A stretch of DNA of 64,000 nt from Polyangium mundeleinium (GTDB taxonomy: Bacteria > Myxococcota_A > Polyangia > Polyangiales > Polyangiaceae): NCBI RefSeq assembly GCF_028369105.1, contig NZ_JAQNDO010000001.1, positions 12,370,501-12,434,500 on the forward strand, given 5' to 3'. The translations under genes were made by a program, and so were the position numbers. How positions within the stretch are numbered: the first letter of the stretch is position 1; each line of letters starts with the position of its first letter. Positions 53,877 to 63,988 of the stretch are shown in pieces. The notes under the pieces were generated by a model. The model had not been told where the DNA came from. It made no database searches and worked only from the letters and a program-made list of their open reading frames with translations.

Positions 53877-56018
53877 TCAAGGTGAGGGGTTGCGGCAAGG
53901 GCTCCCCGCGCGCACGAGCACGCGGAAGGAGTGGGCTTCGAGCGGAACGGCGCCGCCGGCGGTAATCTCGATCGTCTCGCCGGAGAGAACGTCGACGTAG
54001 CTGCCGAGCGGCACGGCGCCGGTCGGCACGGAGACGAGCGCCGTCTTGCGCGCGAAAAACACGAGCACGGGATCCCCATCCCCCGCGTCCCGCAAATAAG
54101 CATATTCGTCCTTGGTCGCCACGATGGGCCTGCGCGTGCCCGTACGAAGCGCTAGCGAGCAGCGGCGCAACTGGCCGAGCCTTCGGACGAGGTCCCGCAC
54201 CTCCGATTGCAAAGGGCCGATCGCCGCAGGATCTGGCATCACCCGGCGCGAGTCCGGATCCCCGGCGCCCGCGAGCGCGAGCTCGTCGCCATAATAAAGA
54301 ACGGGCAGACCGTGCAGCGTCAGAATGAACGCAAGCGCCATCTTCGCCCGCGCATACACGATGGGATCCGTCGGCTGCGCGGGTTTGTCGTACCAGGGGT
54401 CGTTCGCGCCGTCGCCCGTCACCTCGGAGACGAACCGCGAGGTGTCGTGGTTGTCGAGCATGCGGCCGAGCACCGCGCCCGAGCCTTCAATGGCGGCGTC
54501 GGTCGAGACGAGGACGTCTTCGAGCTCGGAGAGGCTGCCGCGGTCGAGGCCAAAGACCTCACGGAGCTTCCACATGAGCGGGAAATCGAAGGCACCGGAG
54601 AGGGTATGCGGGCCCAGGAAATACCGAATGCTCTCGATGCCGGCCGCGCCGGGGCCGGTGAAGACCTCGCCGATCGAGAAGAGCGCGTCCTTGCCGGCCG
54701 CGAGGCGGCCGAATGCGTGCGTGATCCGGCGCGTGGCCGCGCGCGGCATCATGGGAACGGCGTCGATGCGCACGCCGTCCGCGTCGAACTCCTTCATCCA
54801 GAAGATGGCGTCGTCGACCTCGGCCCGCATCGAATCGGGGTGCTCGAATCGCACGTCGGGCATGTACGAGGTAAACCAGCACGTGGAGAGCTTTTCGCTC
54901 CAGCCGCAGCCAGGCGAGCCGCACACGCATTTGTCGAGGCCGTCGTTGAACCAGCCTTTGTTCCGGTTCGCGAGATATCGCTCGTTGTGCTCGTAGACGT
55001 GGTTCGGCACGAGGTCGAAGATCACGCGGATCCCGTGCCGATGCGCCTCGTCGACCATGGTGCGGAGGGCGTCCTCGCCGCCGATCCGCGGCTCGACCCC
55101 GCGCGATTCGAGCGGCCAGTAGCCGTGATATCCCTCATAAGGCCGGCCGTCGCCGCGGCCCTCGCGGATCTCGATCGGATTCGTGTAGACCGGCGAAATC
55201 CAGAGCGCCGTGACGCCAAGCTCGTCGAACGTGCCGCGCTCGATTTCCGCGCGCACGCCGTCGAGCGTCCCGCCCGCGCGAGAGCCGGATTTGTCCGGAG
55301 GTAGCGGCGCGAGCGGCGCGCCCCCGTCGCCGCGGAAACGGTCGATCATGAGGTGATACAGGAGCCCCTCGTTCCACGCGTTCTGCGTCGGATCGATCCA
55401 CGCGACGGCGATCTTTGGGCTCGCCTCGGCGCCGGATTCATCGGCGCCGCGGAGGGTGAATGTATGCTTACCGCGGCCGAGCCCGCGCGCGACGAACGTG
55501 AATCGCCCGTCCGCCGCCTGGGCGTTCCAGGGCAATATCTCGCCGCCGCCGCGATGCTCGGCCCGCAGCGACGCAGGGTCGAGCGCGGATCCCTCGGGCG
55601 CCGCCAGAAACACGCCGCTCACCGTGACCTCATCGCCAGAAACGTCGACGGCGTCGACACGAATCTCCGGCGCACCGCAGCTCTCGGCCATCGCGAGCGA
55701 GACCTCCTCCTCGCCCTTCCACGTGGTCAACGGATTGAGCCGGTCGAGCGAGCGCTTGCCCCCCTGGACCATGCGGTATCCGTACTCCCCGGGAGAAAGA
55801 TTCAATGGGAGTAGAAACCATCCGTCGTCGCGTTGCTCCAAGGGCTTCGCCTCGGCCCAGCCGTCCCAGCTCCCCTCGACGCGGATGTCGCCTCCCGAGC
55901 CGGGTTCGGCCCAGATCACGGTCGCGCAATCACGTCGCGGGAATTCGGGTCCGCCGCAGCCCGCGGAGGCAAGCCCGAGCACCAAAACCCATGCGTGAAG
56001 GAAGGACGTCGTTCGCAT
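53877..56018 (-). CDS. Alpha-amylase (GH13) lipoprotein 2
   Basis: The protein has 713 residues. LVLGLASAGC is the lipobox (Cys21). Two N-terminal beta domains precede the barrel; the first is CBM48/AMPK-like (IRVEGSWDGWAEAKPLEQRDDGWFLLPL). The barrel keeps the triad: Asp in DADGVRIDAVPM, Glu in SIGEVFTG, Asp in LDNHDTSRF. It shares the CVCGSPGCGWSEKLSTCWF insertion and the YYGDELALAGAGDPDSRR end with amylase 1, yet overall they are clearly diverged paralogues with different N-termini. The 121 bp before its start should hold the promoter for both amylases and perhaps the P450. Confidence 0.93.
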   Translation of the reverse strand: MRTTSFLHAWVLVLGLASAGCGGPEFPRRDCATVIWAEPGSGGDIRVEGSWDGWAEAKPLEQRDDGWFLLPLNLSPGEYGYRMVQGGKRSLDRLNPLTTWKGEEEVSLAMAESCGAPEIRVDAVDVSGDEVTVSGVFLAAPEGSALDPASLRAEHRGGGEILPWNAQAADGRFTFVARGLGRGKHTFTLRGADESGAEASPKIAVAWIDPTQNAWNEGLLYHLMIDRFRGDGGAPLAPLPPDKSGSRAGGTLDGVRAEIERGTFDELGVTALWISPVYTNPIEIREGRGDGRPYEGYHGYWPLESRGVEPRIGGEDALRTMVDEAHRHGIRVIFDLVPNHVYEHNERYLANRNKGWFNDGLDKCVCGSPGCGWSEKLSTCWFTSYMPDVRFEHPDSMRAEVDDAIFWMKEFDADGVRIDAVPMMPRAATRRITHAFGRLAAGKDALFSIGEVFTGPGAAGIESIRYFLGPHTLSGAFDFPLMWKLREVFGLDRGSLSELEDVLVSTDAAIEGSGAVLGRMLDNHDTSRFVSEVTGDGANDPWYDKPAQPTDPIVYARAKMALAFILTLHGLPVLYYGDELALAGAGDPDSRRVMPDPAAIGPLQSEVRDLVRRLGQLRRCSLALRTGTRRPIVATKDEYAYLRDAGDGDPVLVFFARKTALVSVPTGAVPLGSYVDVLSGETIEITAGGAVPLEAHSFRVLVRAGSPCRNPSP

Positions 56019-56139
56019 GGCTCCTCGTTATGCATTACCACACCGGACGGCCGTTCGTCATGCGTGGAGCACGAAGCGACGACCGAGCGCGGGGGACGGA
56101 TCGGCGGCTCCTGGCAAAGGTTCCTGGTTCGAATCGATT

Positions 56140-59100
56140 CTAGCGTCGACCGCGGGAGAGGGCATACGCGATCCCCGCCTGGAGCGTGCTCCGCGTGGGG
56201 ACCTTCGCGCCGAAGTCGATGTCGAGCTTCACGAGCGCCTGCGCGACGTCGCCTCGGATACCCGTGATCACGACCTCGGCGCCGAGCAATTCGACCGCGC
56301 GGACCGTGTCGAGAAGGCGGCTCGCGACGTGGGTGTCGACCACACGGACGCCCGTGATGTCGATGATGAGCGCGCGCAAGGCCCGCTTGCTCGCGCCTTC
56401 GAGCGCGACGCGCAGGAGATCCTCGGCGCGCCCGGCGTCCATCGCGCCGATGAGCGGGATCACCATGACCTTGTCGGTGATCGGCACGAGCGGCGCAGAA
56501 AGCTCGGCCAGGCGCGCGCGCTGCATTTCGATCATCGCCTGCTCGAACGAGGCGCGCTCCGCCTCGGCCTTGGCGCGGCGCAAAAGCTCGGCCTGGAGGC
56601 CATCGTTCGCCCGCGCGAGCTCGTCCGTCCGGCGCCGCACATCGGTGAGGAGGAGCGCATTTTCGAGGGCGATCGCCGCCTGCGACGAGAGGAGCGAGAG
56701 CAGCTCGACGCGGTCCTCCGAGAATGCGTCCTCGACGAGGCGATTTTCGAGATAAAGGACGCCCGAGAGGGCGTCGCGGTGGACGAGCGGCAATCCGAGG
56801 AAGGATCGGGGCGCGGCGAGGCCGAGGTGAGAATCGGCCTCGAACGGCGTGCTGGACGCGCCGCGACCCATGACGACCTGTGAACGCGTGCGCGCGACGT
56901 ATTGCACGACGCTCGGCGCGACGCCGGAGGCCTCGGCGAGCGGGCGCATGGAGCCGACCTCGGCGCCGTCGACAGTCAAGCTGGCGCCGACGAAAAGCTC
57001 CCCTTCGCGCGCGAGGACGAGCGCGGCGCGGTCGGCGCCCGCGACCTCGAGCACCGTGCGGAGGAGGCGTTCGAGCAGACGATCGAGGTCGATTTCGCCG
57101 GCAATGGCCTGCGCCGCCCGCACGATGGCCATCGCGTCGAGCGACCTGCCGCCGCGCGAGGGGCGTTCGGCGACGCGCGCCGGTTTGTCCGCGGAGCCGC
57201 TCCCCCCCTGTTCGGGCGAAGTGCCTCCAAAGACGTCGGGGTGCCGCGCTTCGAGGTCGCGCACCTTCGCGCTCGCGCCCCAGCGCGCATACGCGCGCAT
57301 CGCCGCTTCGAGGTACGGGCGCGAAAGCTCGTGCCGCCCGCGGCCGGCGTAATAATGCGCCGCGCGCTCGGAGGCGAGCGCCTCGTGGTGGACGAATCCG
57401 TTTGTCCGGGCCGATTCGATCGCCTCGTCGTAGAGCTCGCGGGCCTCGCCGTGACGCCCCTCCGCCGCGTGAATCTCCGCAGAGATGAGGCGATGCAGCG
57501 GGAGCCAGTTGTCCGGAAAAAGCCCGAGCCAGGCGCCGAGCTTCGCGTGGTACGGCGCGAGGCGTTCCTTCAAGCGCGCGCGCTCGGCCTCGTCCGCGCC
57601 GGCGAGGCGCACCGCGAATGTGAGGGCGACGAGGAAGGTGGCGAAGGTCTCCAGGTAGAGCCACATGCTCGCGGCCATCTGCCCCTCGGTGCGCTCGGCC
57701 CATACGAGCGCGCCGTCGAGATCGCCGTGGAGCAAGCAGAGCTGCGTCCGCAGGGCGTGGTGCATGCACGCTGCATATCCGGAATTGGGCTCAATCGTCT
57801 CGACAAACGCTACGTCGTCAAAATGGTCGCCGTCGAACGAGGCCGGCGCCCGCGTGCGCCCGTCGAGGGCGGCGAGCATCCGGCCGAATGCGGCGAGTGT
57901 GTATGTGGCGAGCGGATCCCGCACGCCCGGCAGGATCCCCGTGGCTTTGGCCCAGGCCTCGCGCACCGAGGCGAGCGGCTCGCCCGCCCAGTACCGCAGG
58001 GCGACGCCGAGATAAAGCGAATACGAGACGTACGGGACGTCGCCCACTTCGAGGCTACGGACGAGCGCGCGCTCGACGAACGGGAGCGCGCGCCGGACGG
58101 ACAAGAACGGCGTGGAGCACGCGCCGATGGTCCAGGACGTCCTGCCGCGGAGCGCCGGGTTTTCGATGCGATCTTCGAGCAACGCCGCGAGCTCGAAAAA
58201 AGCCCGCGAGGCCGTCCCGTCGCCGAGGATCATCGCCAGCATGAGCGCGTAACTGGCGTACGCGTACGACGCGACGTCGGCGTGGCCGTGCTCGACGCAG
58301 GCGGCGACGAGCCGTACGATGACGACGAGGTAAAGCGCCTGATCTGCGATGTACGTGGGCGGGACGAGCGCCGTGAGCAGATCGAGCTGCGCGACGACAC
58401 GCGGATCTGCGATGCGCGGGGCGCGGACGAGGTCCTCCGGCGTGCGCCCGCCGACGAGGCGCGCGATATCGGCGAGCGCCGCAGGGAGCGAAGCGGCCTC
58501 GGCCCCTCGTTCGGGCAAAAGAACGCCTAGCTCGGACAAACCCTCGCGCCCGGCGGAGATTGCATCCATATAACGGCCGCGCGACACCTGGAGGGCGAGG
58601 CGCTGCCCGTGCACGCGCGCCCGTTCGAGCGGCGTACCCGCGTGCGAGAGCGCCTCGGAAAAGAGTGCCTCGGCGCGTTCGGCGTGTCCCTCGATATACA
58701 CGCATTCGGCCCACGAGGAGAAGAACACGAGGGCAAACGCCGGATCGGAGGCGAGCGCGGACGCCGAGAGGAGCGCGGCCGAGGCGTCGTAGAAATCGAC
58801 GGCGACGTGGAAAGCTGCCTGCGATTGGGCCTTGCGGCCCGCCTCGAAGAGCAGATGCGCGACGGAGAGGCGTTCGTCCGGGTCGTCGAGCAGCAAGGCG
58901 CCTTCACGAAAATGGTGGGCGATCTCGAAGAGGCGATCGCCTTCGGCGCCGGCCTCGGCGCGCATCCCGCGGCCGATCGCGAGGTGCACGCGCGCCCGCT
59001 CGTCCCCTTCGAGCAGCGATCGGGCCGCCTCGCGCACTTTTTCGTGCACGAAATGGTAGGTGCCGGTGCCCGGGACGATCATCCCCAGATCGATCGCCTC

Positions 59101-60783
59101 GGCGAGCGGTCCGGAGAGATCGGCCTCGGGCGCGCCGAGGATCCCTTGGAGTTTGTCTTGCTCGAATCCATGCCCCAGCACGGCCGCAGCAGCGAGGGCG
59201 CGGCGCGCCCCGGGCGAGAGCTTGCTCAACCGCTCGGCCACGAAACGGGCAGCGTCATCCGGAATGGGCACTTCGAGGATACGCCGTTCGTCCCAGCGAA
59301 CGGCGTTCGTCGTAGGATCCCGATCGACGAGGCCCTCGGAAAAGAGGGCGTCGAGCACGTGCAGGACAAGGAAAGGATTGCCGCGTGATTTGCGGTGCAA
59401 GAGGCGCGCGAGCGTCGCGACCTCGTGCTCGGCGACGGAGAGGACGTTCGCGACGATACGCCCGACGTCCTCGGATTCGAGCGGGCCGAGGACGATCTTT
59501 TGAAGGGTGACGCCACGCGGGGTGATGGATTCGAGGAATGCACCGAGCGGCTGCGCGGGCGCCGTGTCCTCCTCGTGCGCCGCGCCGAGGACGAGCAGGC
59601 GCGAGATGCCCTCGTCAGCGAGGACGTCGGCGAGAATGGCGAGCGTTTCGGGATCGGCGTGATCGAGGTCGTCGAAAAAGACGGCGACGAGCGGCCAGTG
59701 CTCGCAGAAGACCCGAAGGAACAGGCAAACCGCGCGCCCCACGCGGCGGCGTGCTTCAGCGGCCCCGAGATCGGGCAGCGGCGGCGATTGTCCGAGGACG
59801 AGGGCCACGTCGGGCGCGAGGTCTTCGAGCGGCGCGCCCTGACCGTCGAGGGCCACGAGGAGGCGCGCGCGGATCGCGTCGAGGCGCGCTTCCGGCTCGG
59901 CGAGGGCGCGGCGCGCGAGGGCCGTGACGACTTCGGCGAGGGGCGCGCGGGGCGCTGCGCCTTCCTTGGGTTTCGTCGCGACAAACAGGCCACTCTGGTG
60001 GATGATTTGCTCGCGCGCCTCTGCGACGAGCGTGGATTTTCCAGAGCCGGCCGGACCCACGACGAGCACGAGCTCGGGCGCGCCCGACATGGCCCGCCGC
60101 GCGGATGCAGCAATTGCGCGGGCCTCCGCTTCGCGGCCAAAGGTTTTGTCCCAGATACGCCGATCGTCGGGACCGTCGCCGGTGCCGAGGGGAAACGGCG
60201 CGGCGTCGGGGCCTTCGCGCAAGAATCGTTCGAGGTCGAGCGCGAGCGCGCGGCCCGCCTGGTATCGCTCCGCGGGCGCCTTCGCGAGGAGCTTCTGCGT
60301 GATATCCGAGAGCACGCGCGGGATGGCCGCATCCCGCTCGTGCACGGGCACGGGCGCGCGCGCGAGGTGCGCGTGGGCGAGCGCCAAGGGATCGGCGGAG
60401 ACGAACGGCGGCGCGCTCGTGAGCATTTCATACAGGATGGCGCCGAGCGAATACAGATCGGCGCGTCCGTCGAAGCCGCGGCTCGCGCGCCGCGTGCGCT
60501 CCGGGGCCGCATACGCGAGCGAGGACTCGCGGACCGGGCCACGCCCATCGGCGCCGCTGCGAGGGCCGGCGTCGGCGAGGAATGCGTCGCCCGACGCGGG
60601 CTCGACGAGGATCGTCGCAGGCGAGAGATCGCCGTGGGCACGGCCTGCGCGATGAAGCTCGTCGAGCGCGAGGGCGAGCGCGAGCGTGAGGCGCGCGGCC
60701 GCCTCGGGGGTTTGCATTCCAGACGCGAGGAGGCCGGCGAGGGTCGTTTGCCCGCGCTCGTCCCCTTTCCCCAGGCCGCTCAT
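56140..60783 (-). CDS. N-lobe-less kinase / AAA ATPase / TPR / GAF / STAS regulator
   Basis: The protein has 1547 residues. It starts directly in a protein kinase C-lobe: HGDLSPATI (50-58) instead of HRDLKPxN, DAG (71-73) instead of DFG, APER (93-96), DLYSLG (109-114). No glycine loop or beta-3 lysine exists because the N-lobe is missing, so kinase activity is doubtful. An AAA/NACHT-like ATPase follows (Walker A GPAGSGKST 243-251, Walker B FFDDLDHAD), then about 550 residues of TPR-like helices, a GAF domain (about 1190-1340), a coiled coil and a C-terminal STAS domain (IDITGVRVVDTHVASRLL) as in stressosome RsbR proteins. The ATG overlaps the stop of the GH63 gene (ATGA), fixing the start. 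Confidence 0.9.
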   Translation of the reverse strand: MSGLGKGDERGQTTLAGLLASGMQTPEAAARLTLALALALDELHRAGRAHGDLSPATILVEPASGDAFLADAGPRSGADGRGPVRESSLAYAAPERTRRASRGFDGRADLYSLGAILYEMLTSAPPFVSADPLALAHAHLARAPVPVHERDAAIPRVLSDITQKLLAKAPAERYQAGRALALDLERFLREGPDAAPFPLGTGDGPDDRRIWDKTFGREAEARAIAASARRAMSGAPELVLVVGPAGSGKSTLVAEAREQIIHQSGLFVATKPKEGAAPRAPLAEVVTALARRALAEPEARLDAIRARLLVALDGQGAPLEDLAPDVALVLGQSPPLPDLGAAEARRRVGRAVCLFLRVFCEHWPLVAVFFDDLDHADPETLAILADVLADEGISRLLVLGAAHEEDTAPAQPLGAFLESITPRGVTLQKIVLGPLESEDVGRIVANVLSVAEHEVATLARLLHRKSRGNPFLVLHVLDALFSEGLVDRDPTTNAVRWDERRILEVPIPDDAARFVAERLSKLSPGARRALAAAAVLGHGFEQDKLQGILGAPEADLSGPLAEAIDLGMIVPGTGTYHFVHEKVREAARSLLEGDERARVHLAIGRGMRAEAGAEGDRLFEIAHHFREGALLLDDPDERLSVAHLLFEAGRKAQSQAAFHVAVDFYDASAALLSASALASDPAFALVFFSSWAECVYIEGHAERAEALFSEALSHAGTPLERARVHGQRLALQVSRGRYMDAISAGREGLSELGVLLPERGAEAASLPAALADIARLVGGRTPEDLVRAPRIADPRVVAQLDLLTALVPPTYIADQALYLVVIVRLVAACVEHGHADVASYAYASYALMLAMILGDGTASRAFFELAALLEDRIENPALRGRTSWTIGACSTPFLSVRRALPFVERALVRSLEVGDVPYVSYSLYLGVALRYWAGEPLASVREAWAKATGILPGVRDPLATYTLAAFGRMLAALDGRTRAPASFDGDHFDDVAFVETIEPNSGYAACMHHALRTQLCLLHGDLDGALVWAERTEGQMAASMWLYLETFATFLVALTFAVRLAGADEAERARLKERLAPYHAKLGAWLGLFPDNWLPLHRLISAEIHAAEGRHGEARELYDEAIESARTNGFVHHEALASERAAHYYAGRGRHELSRPYLEAAMRAYARWGASAKVRDLEARHPDVFGGTSPEQGGSGSADKPARVAERPSRGGRSLDAMAIVRAAQAIAGEIDLDRLLERLLRTVLEVAGADRAALVLAREGELFVGASLTVDGAEVGSMRPLAEASGVAPSVVQYVARTRSQVVMGRGASSTPFEADSHLGLAAPRSFLGLPLVHRDALSGVLYLENRLVEDAFSEDRVELLSLLSSQAAIALENALLLTDVRRRTDELARANDGLQAELLRRAKAEAERASFEQAMIEMQRARLAELSAPLVPITDKVMVIPLIGAMDAGRAEDLLRVALEGASKRALRALIIDITGVRVVDTHVASRLLDTVRAVELLGAEVVITGIRGDVAQALVKLDIDFGAKVPTRSTLQAGIAYALSRGRR

Positions 60784-63431
60784 GCCAACTCGTCCCTCCG
60801 ATGCCGTTCGAGTCGCAGCACGAGATCCCCGACGAGGCCCGTCCAGCCGGTCTGGTGCGAGGCCCCGAGCCCCTCGCCGGTGTCTCCGTGAAAATATTCG
60901 TAAAAGAGGAGGTTGTCCCGGAAATGCGGGTCGAACTGGAAGAGGTCGGTGTCACCGTACACGGGCCTCTTGCCGTCGGGTCCGCGCTCGAAGAGGGCGA
61001 CGAGGCGCGTCGCGATCTCGTCGGCAGCCTCGCGGAGCGTGCGGGGCCCGTGCGTGCGCGTGGCAGGTATACACAAAACGTCGCCGAAGCCGTGTTCGAG
61101 GCGGAGGAGCGAGCGATAAATCATGTATGCCGTGGGCAGCCAGACGGGACCACGCCAGTTCGAGTTCCCGCCTTTCATGCGACTCCTCGATTCCCCCGGC
61201 TCGTAGCTCACCTCCAGCCGGCGTTCGCCCTGCCAAAGAACGACAGGCCGTTTCTGGTGCTCTTTCGAGAGGGAGCGCGGGCCGAACGGCGAGAGGAACT
61301 CGTCCTCGTTGAAGAGGTGGCCGAGGACGCGTTCGAGCTTTCCGGGCGGGACGGCCGTGAGGACGTACCGGCCGTCGGGGCGCTTGATGAGGGCCTCGGC
61401 GAGGTGGGGGTTTTTCCCGAGGAACCACTCCATGCGGCGGCGGAAGTTGTCGAGCTTGCGATAGACCTCGGGGCCGATGACGTGCACGGCGAAGAGGGGA
61501 ATGAGGCCGACCATGGAGCGCACGGGCAGGTGGTGGGGCTCGCCGTGGACCGTGAGGATGTCGAAGTAAAACCCCTCGGCGTCGTCCCATAGCGGGATCT
61601 CGGGGGGCTCGGCGTGGTGGAAGGTGTAGGCGATGCGGAGGAAATGCTCGAAGAACTTGCTCGCGGCGTCCTCGTACGCAGAGTTTTCCATGGCGAGCTC
61701 GAGCGCGATCCGCATGATGTCGATGCAATACATCGCCATCCACGCGGTCGCGTCGGCCTGTTCGAGCTTCATGCCGGGCGGCGGCGGCTCGCTGCGGTCG
61801 AAGATGGAGATGTTGTCGAGGCCAAGGAAGCCGCCCTCGAAGACGTTGTTTCCCTCGGCGTCGCGCTTGTTCACCCACCAGGCGAAGTTGATGAGCAGTT
61901 TATGGAACATGCGTTCGAGGAAAAGACGATCGCCCTTCCCGCTCTGTTTGCGCTCGATCTTGTAGAGCTGGTAGGCGGCCCAGGCGAGGATCGGGGGATT
62001 GATGTCGCCGAACTCCCATTCGTAGGCCGGAACCTGTCCGTTCGGGTGCTGGTACCACTCCTTGACCATCAGCTTGAGCTGATTTTTCGCGAGGTCCATG
62101 TCGATCGGTGCGAGCGCGAGCGCATGGAAGGCGAGGTCCCAGGCCGCGAACCAGGGATATTCCCATTTGTCGGGCATGGAGATGACGTCGGCGACCGAGA
62201 GGTGCCGGAAGTCCTTGTTTCGGCCGCGGAGCCGCTCGGCCGGCGGCGCGAGCGCGTCGCCGCGGAGCCAGACGTCGACGTCGTAATGGTAAAACTGCAT
62301 GGACCAGAGCAGGCCCGCGGAGGCCTGGCGCTGGATCGTCCGGCGCTCGTCGGACATGTGCGGGCCTTGCATGGCCAGGTAAAACGCGTCCGCCTCGGCC
62401 TTGCGTTGCGCGAGGAGCTCGTCCGAGCCCTCGAACGGAGCCCGCTCGGGCTCGGGGCAGAGCCGCGCACGGAGGACGACACGGCCCCCGGCGGGTACGT
62501 TGAACATGCGCCACGCCGCCGCCTTCGAGCCACGCCCGGCGGGGTTTGTCTTGGATTCGTCGCCGTGGACGACGCGAGCGTGGAAGGCATCCTTGACGTA
62601 CGGCGTGCGCGACGGCGAGCCAAAGAGGCGCTCGGTGTTGGTCTCGTTGTTCGTGAAAAGGAGGGTCGTGTCGTCGCCCTCGATGTAAAGGTGGAAGGCG
62701 CCGAGATCGTGGTGATTGCAGCGGAGGGAGGTGAACCCCTCGCCGCGTTCGCCTTCTTGGATCTCGGGCGGCGCGACGACGATCTCGTCCCACGACCAGG
62801 TGTTGCGGAACCAGAGGTGCGGCAAGACGTGAATCGGGGCATCCTCGGGGCCGCGGTTCTCGATGGTGACGACCATCAAGATGTCATGGGGCGCGCGTTT
62901 CGCGTATTCGACGGTGACGTCGAAGTATCGACCCTCGTCGTAGAGGCCGAGGTCCCAGGTCTCGAGCTCGGGTTCGTCGCCGCCGCGCGTGCGATTTCCC
63001 GCGACGAGCTTTTCGTACGGATAACGACGCTGGGGATATTTGTAGAGGAAGCGGAGGTAACTCGACGTCGGGGTCGCGTCCTCGTAATGGTAGACCTCCT
63101 TGACGTCCTCGCCGTGATTGCCTTCGGGGCCGGTGACGCCAAAGAGGCGCTCTTTCAGAATGGGATCGCGGCCGTTCCACAAGGCAAGGGCGAGGCAGAG
63201 GATCTGCGTGCGATCACAGATCCCCGCGAGGCCGTCCTCGTTCCAGCGATAGGCGCGGCTCCGCGCGTGGTCGTGCGGGAAATACCCCCAGGCATCCCCA
63301 CTGGCGCTGTAGTCCTCCCGGACGGTGCCCCAGGCGCGCTCCGCGACGTAGGGCCCCCAGTCCTTCCAGCGAAGAACACGCTCGCGCGCCTGGGCGAGTC
63401 GATGGTGCTCCTCGGTCTTCCACGCCTGCAT
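60780..63431 (-). CDS. GH63-family glycosidase
   Basis: The 883-residue enzyme has no signal peptide. An N-terminal beta-sandwich with WGTVREDYSASGDAWGYFPHDHARSRAYRW is followed by an (alpha/alpha)6 barrel with DKWEYPWFAAWDLAFHALAL (candidate catalytic Asp), GQVPAYEWEFGDINPP, EGGFLGLDNISIFDRS and GGNSNWRGPVWLPTAYMIYRSL (second acidic region). Family 63 includes mannosyl-oligosaccharide glucosidases and mannosylglycerate/glucosylglycerate hydrolases; which substrate applies is not decidable by eye. It lies upstream of and is translationally coupled to the giant regulator, next to two secreted alpha-amylases, so a role in intracellular glucan or compatible-solute breakdown is plausible. Confidence 0.9.
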   Translation of the reverse strand: MQAWKTEEHHRLAQARERVLRWKDWGPYVAERAWGTVREDYSASGDAWGYFPHDHARSRAYRWNEDGLAGICDRTQILCLALALWNGRDPILKERLFGVTGPEGNHGEDVKEVYHYEDATPTSSYLRFLYKYPQRRYPYEKLVAGNRTRGGDEPELETWDLGLYDEGRYFDVTVEYAKRAPHDILMVVTIENRGPEDAPIHVLPHLWFRNTWSWDEIVVAPPEIQEGERGEGFTSLRCNHHDLGAFHLYIEGDDTTLLFTNNETNTERLFGSPSRTPYVKDAFHARVVHGDESKTNPAGRGSKAAAWRMFNVPAGGRVVLRARLCPEPERAPFEGSDELLAQRKAEADAFYLAMQGPHMSDERRTIQRQASAGLLWSMQFYHYDVDVWLRGDALAPPAERLRGRNKDFRHLSVADVISMPDKWEYPWFAAWDLAFHALALAPIDMDLAKNQLKLMVKEWYQHPNGQVPAYEWEFGDINPPILAWAAYQLYKIERKQSGKGDRLFLERMFHKLLINFAWWVNKRDAEGNNVFEGGFLGLDNISIFDRSEPPPPGMKLEQADATAWMAMYCIDIMRIALELAMENSAYEDAASKFFEHFLRIAYTFHHAEPPEIPLWDDAEGFYFDILTVHGEPHHLPVRSMVGLIPLFAVHVIGPEVYRKLDNFRRRMEWFLGKNPHLAEALIKRPDGRYVLTAVPPGKLERVLGHLFNEDEFLSPFGPRSLSKEHQKRPVVLWQGERRLEVSYEPGESRSRMKGGNSNWRGPVWLPTAYMIYRSLLRLEHGFGDVLCIPATRTHGPRTLREAADEIATRLVALFERGPDGKRPVYGDTDLFQFDPHFRDNLLFYEYFHGDTGEGLGASHQTGWTGLVGDLVLRLERHRRDELA

Positions 63432-63481
63432 GCCTCGAACATATCAGGGTTCGAGGCCCCCCAAGCGCCCGAGGGGCAGGA

Positions 63482-63988
63482 TCATTCGGTGCGCTGGATG
63501 ATGTGAAAACCGTAAGCGGTCTCGACAACCTCGCTGATCTCGTTGATCTGGAGCTCGAACGCGGCATCCGAAAAGGACTTGACCATGGCGCCACGCTCGA
63601 ACTGGCCGAGATCCCCGCCGCGATCACCCGCCCCGGGCTCGTCCGAGCACTCGGTGACGACCGACGCCCACGCCGCGCCCGACCGCAACGCGCGCAGGCA
63701 CTCCAGCGCCTTCTGCTTCGCCTCTTCGCGGGTGCGGGTGACGTCCTCGGGACGCTGCTGGGAGCGCTGGTGCATGACGAGGATGTGGCGCGCGCCGATG
63801 CGGGTCGGCAGGCGGGCGATCCGCTGACGCTCGCGCTCCTCGACGGCCTCGCGCTCGGCCGCCCGCGCAGGGCCGATCGTTTCGAGCCCGCCCCCCGTCC
63901 AGTCCGGCCCCGTGGCGAGCGAGGTGCACGCGGGACAGACGAACGCGAGCGCGAGGAGAACGGACACTCGGCCAGCGAGAGCTGCCAT
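63482..63988 (-). CDS. PpiC/parvulin-type peptidyl-prolyl isomerase lipoprotein
   Basis: The product has 168 residues. MAALAGRVSVLLALAFVCPAC gives a lipobox-like CPAC (Cys21). A short helix (REAVEERERQRIARLP) precedes a single rotamase domain: ARHILVMHQRS at the start, KQKALECLRALRSGAAWASVV, GDRGGDLGQFERGAMVKSFSDAAFEL and the end YGFHIIQRTE, all canonical parvulin motifs. It should assist folding of exported proteins at the inner face of the outer membrane. It lies 50 bp upstream of the GH63 gene on the same strand. Confidence 0.93.
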   Translation of the reverse strand: MAALAGRVSVLLALAFVCPACTSLATGPDWTGGGLETIGPARAAEREAVEERERQRIARLPTRIGARHILVMHQRSQQRPEDVTRTREEAKQKALECLRALRSGAAWASVVTECSDEPGAGDRGGDLGQFERGAMVKSFSDAAFELQINEISEVVETAYGFHIIQRTE

